The notes below the pieces were generated by a model that was not told the DNA's origin, searched no databases, and worked only from the letters and a program-made list of their open reading frames with translations. A stretch of DNA of 64,000 bases from contig NZ_BJOV01000002.1 of NCBI RefSeq assembly GCF_009932475.1, positions 558,001 to 622,000 on the forward strand, in the 5' to 3' direction. Each line of letters starts with the position of its first letter. Position 1 is the stretch's first letter. The position numbers and the translations under genes were made by a program. This document shows, piece after piece, positions 58,832 to 64,000 of this stretch. Source of the DNA: Gordonia spumicola. Its GTDB lineage: Bacteria > Actinomycetota > Actinomycetes > Mycobacteriales > Mycobacteriaceae.

Positions 58832-60046
58832 GTGGCGAAAATGTTGTATCGGCTGCTATGGGATTCTTGGACGATGCTCGACTCCACAACATTGTGGGCC
58901 GCCATCGCCGCGGCGGCAGTGGTCATCGGCGCCGTACAGGTCATGCAGTACCTCTTACGACGCGACGAACCCTCGATGCTGTTCTGGGGCGGAGCAAAAC
59001 TCGTCGGCGCGGTGGGCGCCGGACTCATGGCGGCGAGAGGAGCGATTCCCGATGTGGTGTCGGTGACCGTCGCCAATTCCCTCATCGCCCTTGCCGCCAC
59101 CTACAATGCCGCCGGAACGATTCGTTTCAATGGCTGGCGAATTCCTCCGGCAGTGATCGCGCTCCCGCCGACGATCACTGCGGTCGCCTACCTCGCGACA
59201 CCCGGAATCTACGGCGATATTGCCGCACAAACCTATGTCAACGGAGTCTGCGTTGTCGTCGTGCTGAGCGCCGCCGCGATTCATGCGCACCGCGTGAACC
59301 GGACCGATCCACTGGTGTGGCGGACCGGTCTGGCGATCGCCCTATGGCTCTGGGTCACGACGATGGTGTGCCGGATGACGGTCTCCGTGTGGGACCACGA
59401 CGCCACCGACCCGCAGGGCAGCAGCACTTTGCAGTCGATCACCGCGGTGATGTTGATGATTCTCGTCGTCATGGTGGGGAGCATGGAGATGCTCGCCTCG
59501 CTCGAACGTTCCACCGGTCGCCTGGCCGATCTCGCACTGCACGACGCGCAGACTGGAACCCTGAATCGGGTGGGGATGGACGCTCGACTGAAGCCACTCA
59601 TCGAGTTCGACACGACCGTGGCGATCATGTTGATGGACGTGGACGACTTCAAGTCGGTGAACGACGTCTTCGGGCATCCCGCCGGCGATGAAGTCCTCCG
59701 TTCCTTCGTGACGATCGTGCATCGTCTTCTACGTCCCGACGACATTCTCGCCAGGTATGGCGGCGACGAATTCTGCGCCGTCCTTCCGAATGTCACGATC
59801 GACGAGTTGTCCGCGCTCGCCTGCGATATCCGAGCCGATTTCGCGCGAGATTTCGACGGCGTGACGACAGCTATTCAATGCTCTGTCAGTGTCGGCGCCG
59901 TGGCGAATGTGCCGACCGGCACAGTCGCTTTCGACGACGCCTTCGCTGTTGCGGACGGCGCCCTATACGCGGCCAAGAAGTCCGGGCGGGAGGAGATTCG
60001 CGTGTTCACCGATTCATCTCGCCCATCCAAGCCTCCGCGAGAATGA
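58832..60046 (+). CDS. Membrane-bound diguanylate cyclase (GGDEF)
   Basis: About 404 residues. Six or so N-terminal membrane helices (to ~225) are followed by a GGDEF domain with DAQTGTLNRVGMDARL, MDVDDFKSVNDVFGHPAGDEVL and the intact active site RYGGDEFCAVLP (GGDEF at 310-314). It should make cyclic di-GMP from GTP. No EAL domain is attached. The I-site RxxD before the active site is not obvious, so product inhibition may be absent. GTG 58832 is the long start; ATG 58874 (MLDSTTLW) is possible. Confidence 0.9.
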   Translation: MAKMLYRLLWDSWTMLDSTTLWAAIAAAAVVIGAVQVMQYLLRRDEPSMLFWGGAKLVGAVGAGLMAARGAIPDVVSVTVANSLIALAATYNAAGTIRFNGWRIPPAVIALPPTITAVAYLATPGIYGDIAAQTYVNGVCVVVVLSAAAIHAHRVNRTDPLVWRTGLAIALWLWVTTMVCRMTVSVWDHDATDPQGSSTLQSITAVMLMILVVMVGSMEMLASLERSTGRLADLALHDAQTGTLNRVGMDARLKPLIEFDTTVAIMLMDVDDFKSVNDVFGHPAGDEVLRSFVTIVHRLLRPDDILARYGGDEFCAVLPNVTIDELSALACDIRADFARDFDGVTTAIQCSVSVGAVANVPTGTVAFDDAFAVADGALYAAKKSGREEIRVFTDSSRPSKPPRE

Positions 60047-60089
60047 CCGCCCGCGGACATTCAGTGATTCGAGAAGGCTGACGGTCAGT

Positions 60090-60617
60090 TCATCGAACGC
60101 CCGCGTCCGTCGTGCGCTGCCGGTTGGACAGCCCGTCGACGAGCGCTCGGATCACCCGGTCGCCGCTCTCGGTCTTCGTCGACGACGTCAGGTCGCGGAT
60201 CAGAGTGGACACCAGCCGCGCCGCGACCTCGTCGTTCGATCCGAGTGCAGGTCCGCACAGCTCCCGTTCGATACTGACCGCTCCGGCCGCGCCCAACGCT
60301 TCGACGGCCTGGCTCGCGAGACGCGGCAGATAGCGGTCGGCGGACGCCGCGTCGACGATCCGAACCACCCGCTCGCTCGCCGTTTCGCCGTCCCGAAGGA
60401 TCGAGGCCGGCAGAACGCGCCACGCTTCCCGGTAGCACTCACGGAACAGACCGCGCTTGTCTCCGAAGTGGAAGTGGATTGCTCCGACACTGCAACCCGC
60501 GGCCGCCGCGGTTCGCGACAGTGACGTCCCGGCGAACCCGTCGGCCGAGAACAGGCGCGTGGCCTCGACCACCAGCCGGTCTCGGACGGTCGCACGCGGC
60601 CCTCGGGTGTCTGTCAT
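60090..60617 (-). CDS. TetR-family regulator of the AvrD cluster
   Basis: About 175 residues. The HTH spans about 25-58: FSADGFAGTSLSRTAAAAGCSVGAIHFHFGDKRGLF. The helical C-terminal domain (from ~60) would bind a ligand. ATG 60617 is preceded by GGAAGGGG 7 nt upstream; the long ORF to 60722 is unlikely. It diverges from the KAS III gene by 104 bp, and the inverted repeat in the KAS III promoter is a likely operator. By analogy with gamma-butyrolactone receptors (TetR family) it may sense the product of the cluster; this is inference. Confidence 0.85.
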   Translation of the reverse strand: MTDTRGPRATVRDRLVVEATRLFSADGFAGTSLSRTAAAAGCSVGAIHFHFGDKRGLFRECYREAWRVLPASILRDGETASERVVRIVDAASADRYLPRLASQAVEALGAAGAVSIERELCGPALGSNDEVAARLVSTLIRDLTSSTKTESGDRVIRALVDGLSNRQRTTDAGVR

Positions 60618-60683
60618 GCACATGCCCCTTCCGACGATCGACGTCACCCGAACAGACGAAACGCCGCAAGACTCGTAAATTCC

Positions 60684-60720
60684 TTGCACGCTATCACTGT
60701 ACGTGAGTATGTTACCGCCC
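60684..60720 (+). promoter_or_regulatory. Operon promoter with inverted repeat in the spacer; leaderless
   Basis: TTGCAC (60684-60689), 18 bp, TATGTT (60708-60713), then 7 nt to ATG 60721. Inside the spacer lies TCAC-N5-GTGA (60694-60706). A regulator bound there would occlude RNA polymerase. This is the best-formed promoter of the AvrD cluster. Confidence 0.6.
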
Positions 60721-61797
60721 ATGATTCATTCCAATTCTTCCATTGCAACCGGACTCCGTTCTTCTCATGACAGATTTCGTGGTGCGTCGTTGCTGTCGGT
60801 GGGTACGTACCGCCCGCCCGACGTCGTGACGAACGACCGCTTCAGGACTCCGGATGCGAGCGACCCCGACCTCTGGCTCCGCCGCCGCACGGGCATCACG
60901 ACGAGGCACTACGCCGGCGACCACGACACCGTCGCGTCGATGGCGGTCGCGGCCGCGCGACGAGCACTCGACGTGGCGGGCACCGGCGCCGACGATGTGG
61001 ACACCGTCATCGTCGCGACGTCCACGCACATGCTGTGCACGCCTCCCGCTGCCGCCGAGGTCGCCTACGAGATCGGGACGACCAACGCCGCGGCGTTCGA
61101 CCTTTCCGCCGGATGCTCCGGCTTCACGCACGCCCTCGCGGTCGCCGCCGACCTCGTCTCGTGCGGAACCAGCGAGCACGTGCTCGTGATCGGCAGCGAG
61201 AAGCTCACCCCCAGACTCGACCCCGACGACGTCTACACGGCGCCTCTGTTCGGCGACGGCGCGGGCGCGGTGCTCGTCGGGCCGTCGGACAGGGACGGGA
61301 TCGGGCGAGTGGCGTGGGGATCGGACGGAGGACGCCGCGGCTCCATCACCCAGACCATCACCTGGGACGACTACCTCCGCGATCGCACATCACGACCGCC
61401 GGTGCTCGCCATGGACGGACCCGCCGTGTTCCGCTGGGCCGTCGAACTCGTGCCGCAGGTGATCGCGCAGATCCGGTCGGAGACCGACGTCGAGATCAAG
61501 GCCTTCATTCCGCATCAGGCGAACCGGCGGATCACCGAGGCGATCGCACGATCGACGGCGCTTCCACCCACGGTCGCCGTCGCCGACGACGTCACCATGT
61601 CCGGGAACACGTCAGCGGCGTCCATCCCGTTGGCGATGCAATCGCTCCTCGAGTCGCGTGCGGCCGCGGTCGGCGACGTCGCGCTGATCGTCGGATTCGG
61701 AGCCGGACTCTGCTGGGCGGGACAACTGGTGGAACTTCCCGCGTTCCTGCCGACCACCGAACCATCCACCACGACCGAAGCGAAGGCGACAGCATGA
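60721..61797 (+). CDS. Ketoacyl-ACP synthase III (FabH-like), first gene of the AvrD operon
   Basis: 358 residues of the thiolase fold. The catalytic triad is complete: Cys132 in LSAGCSGFTHA, His265 in IPHQANRRI and Asn296 in MSGNTSAASIPLA. FabH-type enzymes condense an acyl-CoA with malonyl-ACP to give a beta-ketoacyl chain; divergent ones make esters or tailor natural products. It has a leaderless start. Its stop overlaps the AvrD gene by 4 nt. A housekeeping FabH is expected elsewhere, so this is probably a pathway-specific enzyme providing the beta-keto acid for AvrD. Confidence 0.9.
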   Translation: MIHSNSSIATGLRSSHDRFRGASLLSVGTYRPPDVVTNDRFRTPDASDPDLWLRRRTGITTRHYAGDHDTVASMAVAAARRALDVAGTGADDVDTVIVATSTHMLCTPPAAAEVAYEIGTTNAAAFDLSAGCSGFTHALAVAADLVSCGTSEHVLVIGSEKLTPRLDPDDVYTAPLFGDGAGAVLVGPSDRDGIGRVAWGSDGGRRGSITQTITWDDYLRDRTSRPPVLAMDGPAVFRWAVELVPQVIAQIRSETDVEIKAFIPHQANRRITEAIARSTALPPTVAVADDVTMSGNTSAASIPLAMQSLLESRAAAVGDVALIVGFGAGLCWAGQLVELPAFLPTTEPSTTTEAKATA

Positions 61798-62711
61798 CTC
61801 TCACAACGGACTCCATCGACCACTACCTCGGCGACGCCGCCCACCGATACTTCGGTGACGGGTTCCGAAACGTCGGGCGCTCGGTCGGACAGCTCCACCG
61901 GACCGACGATCCCCTCGTCTACCGTGCCAACGCACGACTCACGTACCCGGACACGTGGTCGGTGAAGTCCACGTCTTCGACGCTGGTACCCCACCTGAGC
62001 AGTGTCGACACACTCCTCATCGCGACCTCTGCGGCCCGAGCCGCGGTGGCTTCCGCTCGTGGCGTCCCGGCGCGGGCACAGCACGTGAGGTCGGTGACGA
62101 TATCGGCGGGAGGCTCCCCCGTCGAAGACCTCGACGACGTTCCCTTCACCGTGCGCTTGATTCCAACCCCCGGCGGGAGCACGGAATCGACGGTCGAGTT
62201 CACCGTCGCTTCGATGCGTGGCTCCGTGCTCGTGTCGCACCCGCCGGTCGCCGGGGACGCCGATGGGGACGTCGCGCATTCGGCTCCGGTCCTGCCGATC
62301 GACGGGGCCGCGCTCCTCGACTCGCGGGTGAGCATCGACGACGTCGACGCGTCCGAGGTCGGAACCGTGACCGCCACGGCCACGGTCTCCGCCACTTCCA
62401 CGGGCGAGTTGTCCATGGTCGACGCTCTCGTCTGCTCGGCGCAGCTCGCCCAAGTCCTCCTGTACGAGCTCGACGGGATCGACCGATCGCACTCGGACAC
62501 TCTGTGGATGCGACGGCTGACCCTCACGTCCGCGACGGCTCGCCCGGTCGCGGTCGGGGTCGAGTTCCCGGCGACGGTCACCGCGCGCCGCACGTCGGTC
62601 GTGACCATGGGAGGCGTCCCCTGGAGGTCGGCCGATCTCGAGCTGACCGAATTCGGCGGTCTCACGGCCACATGCAGGGTGGCCCATCGACTCCCGGGCA
62701 CTCGCGCATGA
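61794..62711 (+). CDS. AvrD-family protein (syringolide-type biosynthesis)
   Basis: 305 residues. It shows the AvrD landmarks: DSIDHYLGDAAHRYFGDGFRN near the start, LTYPDTWSVKS with PHLSSVDTLLIATSAARAAV, and, in the second half, SMVDALVCSAQLAQVLLYELDGI followed by TLWMRRLTLTS. In Pseudomonas syringae, AvrD directs production of syringolides, acyl elicitors built from beta-keto acids and xylulose. The chemistry of this actinobacterial version is unknown. Coupling to a ketoacyl synthase and kinase fits a butenolide or sugar-lactone type product. I recognise the family from sequence memory; a profile search would settle it. Confidence 0.75.
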   Translation: MTLTTDSIDHYLGDAAHRYFGDGFRNVGRSVGQLHRTDDPLVYRANARLTYPDTWSVKSTSSTLVPHLSSVDTLLIATSAARAAVASARGVPARAQHVRSVTISAGGSPVEDLDDVPFTVRLIPTPGGSTESTVEFTVASMRGSVLVSHPPVAGDADGDVAHSAPVLPIDGAALLDSRVSIDDVDASEVGTVTATATVSATSTGELSMVDALVCSAQLAQVLLYELDGIDRSHSDTLWMRRLTLTSATARPVAVGVEFPATVTARRTSVVTMGGVPWRSADLELTEFGGLTATCRVAHRLPGTRA

Positions 62712-63199
62712 CCGAGGTTCCCCTGCGCCTGGTGGTGACCGGCGGACCCGACGTCGTGGCGGCCGCAGTCGGCGAACTCTCGTCGTCCTTCGGCCATGTC
62801 GTTCAGGCCGGTCCGACCGACTTCGAGCCCGGCGACCTCTGGGCGGCCGTCGGTGAATCGTTGAGCCGCTTCGACCGCCGGATCTGCGCCGAGGCACGGC
62901 ACACCAGTTTCGTGTCGTCGGGCTCGGTCCTCGACGACTGGACGGCGTTGAACCGACGCCTGTCGTCCGAAGCCGGGGTCGGTCGCGGCGACGCCCGCTT
63001 CGCACGCCGGTATCTGCGGATGCACCGGGAGACGTCGATTCGACACGCTCGCACGGCGTACGACGCGGTCGTCGTCATCGGAGACGCCCTTGACCCCGAT
63101 CTGTCCGACCTCATCGCCGCGACCGACCTGACACTCGTGACGCACCCACCGACCACACCCGCGTCTCTGATCATCGACGAACTCGGAGGAACTCCGTGA
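62708..63199 (+). CDS. Degenerate P-loop protein, kinase-like partner
   Basis: 163 residues. The start LRLVVTGGPDVVAAAVGEL sits where a Walker A should be but lacks the GKS/T residues. Later FVSSGSVLDDWTALNRRLS matches the FVSDGSVIHEWVYG stretch of the P-loop kinase encoded next, and DAVVVIGDALDPDLSDLI precedes a TLVTHPPT segment. It looks like a divergent, probably inactive paralogue of the next gene. 4-nt overlaps join it on both sides, so it likely forms a complex with the kinase. No other homologue is recognised. Confidence 0.6.
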   Translation: MTEVPLRLVVTGGPDVVAAAVGELSSSFGHVVQAGPTDFEPGDLWAAVGESLSRFDRRICAEARHTSFVSSGSVLDDWTALNRRLSSEAGVGRGDARFARRYLRMHRETSIRHARTAYDAVVVIGDALDPDLSDLIAATDLTLVTHPPTTPASLIIDELGGTP

Positions 63200-63978
63200 C
63201 ATCCGCCCACCCCGCCGCACCCGCCCGGATCGCCGTGTCCGGCACCTACTCCACCGGAAAGTCGAGCCTCACCGAAGCCCTCTCGATCGCCACCGGTCTC
63301 CCGCGAACCCATGCGCTCACCTCGCGGGAGATCCTTGCCGAGATCAATCCGGAGAAGACCGTCATGGAGCTGGATTCGCTCGAGTTGATCGCCCTTGGAA
63401 TGCGTCGATACGCCGAACGCCTCACCAACGAGAGCGGCATGGACCGGTTCGTCTCCGACGGGTCCGTCATCCACGAATGGGTGTACGGCGCGGCGCGCGC
63501 TCAGACGGGGATCAATCCGGGAGCCCCTCGGGCCCTCCAGATCCTCACGAAGGCGGTCGGCGTCCGGAATCGACGGGCATACGCGAAGTACCTCGACCTG
63601 TTCGGTGACCTCGCCCGCGAGCGCGCCGCATCGATGTACGACGCGTACGTTCATCTGCCCGTCGAGTTCCCGCTGGTCGCGGATGGTCATCGTCCCGTGT
63701 CGGAACCGTTTCGCGCGTTGTCGGACACATTGCTCCACGACGCCGTCCACGCCGTCGGGCTCCCCGTTCTGGTCGTTCGCGGGTCGGTGGAGCAACGACT
63801 CACCACCGTCATCGACCACTTCGGCCTCTCCCAGGTCACCGAGATCCGGGACGCGGTGACCATCGCGGAGCGACGTGTGCGCACGGCGCACCGTGTGCTC
63901 GAGGACGATGCGCGACGCCGCGCCGAGGAGCGAGGACGATCGGTGGTCAGAACGCTCAAGTACGCACTGCGCTACTAG
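63196..63978 (+). CDS. P-loop kinase/ATPase (NadR-like AAA family)
   Basis: 260 residues. Walker A GTYSTGKSS (16-24) is intact, with SREILAEINPEK and FVSDGSVIHEWVYGAAR as in NadR-type nucleoside or sugar kinases. The C-terminal helices (RRRAEERGRSVVRTLKYALRY) are basic. It should phosphorylate a small molecule, perhaps a sugar or the AvrD product, in the cytosol. GTG 63196 is preceded by GGAGG and overlaps the previous stop by 4 nt. It closes the operon 22 nt before the window ends; genes beyond the window might belong to it. Confidence 0.8.
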   Translation: MTSAHPAAPARIAVSGTYSTGKSSLTEALSIATGLPRTHALTSREILAEINPEKTVMELDSLELIALGMRRYAERLTNESGMDRFVSDGSVIHEWVYGAARAQTGINPGAPRALQILTKAVGVRNRRAYAKYLDLFGDLARERAASMYDAYVHLPVEFPLVADGHRPVSEPFRALSDTLLHDAVHAVGLPVLVVRGSVEQRLTTVIDHFGLSQVTEIRDAVTIAERRVRTAHRVLEDDARRRAEERGRSVVRTLKYALRY

Positions 63979-64000
63979 GCCGTGTCGCCGTCCGACAGCA

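Overview
The window is 64 kb of GC-rich DNA with tightly packed, often overlapping genes. It looks like chromosome from a mycolic-acid actinobacterium (order Mycobacteriales). A fused lysX (lysylphosphatidylglycerol synthase plus lysyl-tRNA synthetase), S-(hydroxymethyl)mycothiol dehydrogenase, a DUF222/HNH (13E12-type) nuclease, an F420-type LLM oxidoreductase, a GlnR-like box before gltBD and many leaderless promoters (TANNNT then 6-8 nt then ATG/GTG) all point that way. A Gordonia/Williamsia/Tsukamurella-type genome is my best guess; the genus is inferred, not shown.

Layout. 0-3.3 kb: thioesterase, drug-efflux MFS and AlkC-type alkylation-repair glycosylase, translationally overlapping. 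3.4-7.1 kb: lysX divergent from a small S4 RNA-binding protein. 7.2-9.4 kb: NatAB-like ABC exporter. 9.6-12.3 kb: MerR regulator with a textbook long-spacer target promoter before a serine hydrolase, a DUF192 lipoprotein, a frameshifted class F sortase and a Thr/Pro-repeat secreted protein. 12.8-18.9 kb: gltBD with a GlnR-like box. 19.1-26.5 kb: HSL esterase, a PIN/HTH toxin-antitoxin pair, an acyl-CoA ligase, DUF937 protein, catalase, an internally deleted DoxX-like gene and small membrane proteins. 26.5-30.9 kb: a specialised Hsp70 locus (lidless Hsp70, a large helical/FN3 partner and a divergent GrpE-like protein). 31-36.4 kb: SulP transporter, metallo-hydrolase, mycothiol formaldehyde dehydrogenase, an H1-like Lys/Ala protein and nagA. 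36.6-42 kb: DUF6777 membrane protein, amine oxidase and DUF222/HNH nuclease. 42-47 kb: PucR-type regulator divergent from a POT transporter - acetoacetate-decarboxylase-like - FabL-like reductase - cupin cassette. 47.2-48.6 kb: gdhA. 48.6-54.7 kb: MacB-like ABC exporter with TetR regulator and twin operators, three paralogous lipoproteins, a thioesterase and a divergent TetR. 54.8-58.7 kb: TetR-MFS efflux operon with a long palindromic operator, LLM oxidoreductase and small proteins. 58.8-60 kb: GGDEF cyclase. 60.1-64 kb: a TetR regulator divergent from a KAS III - AvrD-family - degenerate P-loop protein - P-loop kinase operon.

The most exciting candidate is the last cluster. AvrD proteins make acyl/xylulose-derived syringolide elicitors in Pseudomonas syringae. 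Here an AvrD homologue is coupled by 4-nt overlaps to a ketoacyl synthase and a kinase pair, and faces a TetR regulator whose likely operator lies between the -35 and -10 of the operon promoter. That layout suggests a self-regulated small-molecule (butenolide/syringolide-like) signalling or effector system. The Hsp70 locus and the POT/ADC/SDR/cupin cassette are the next most interesting. No tRNA, rRNA, CRISPR array or intact insertion sequence was seen.
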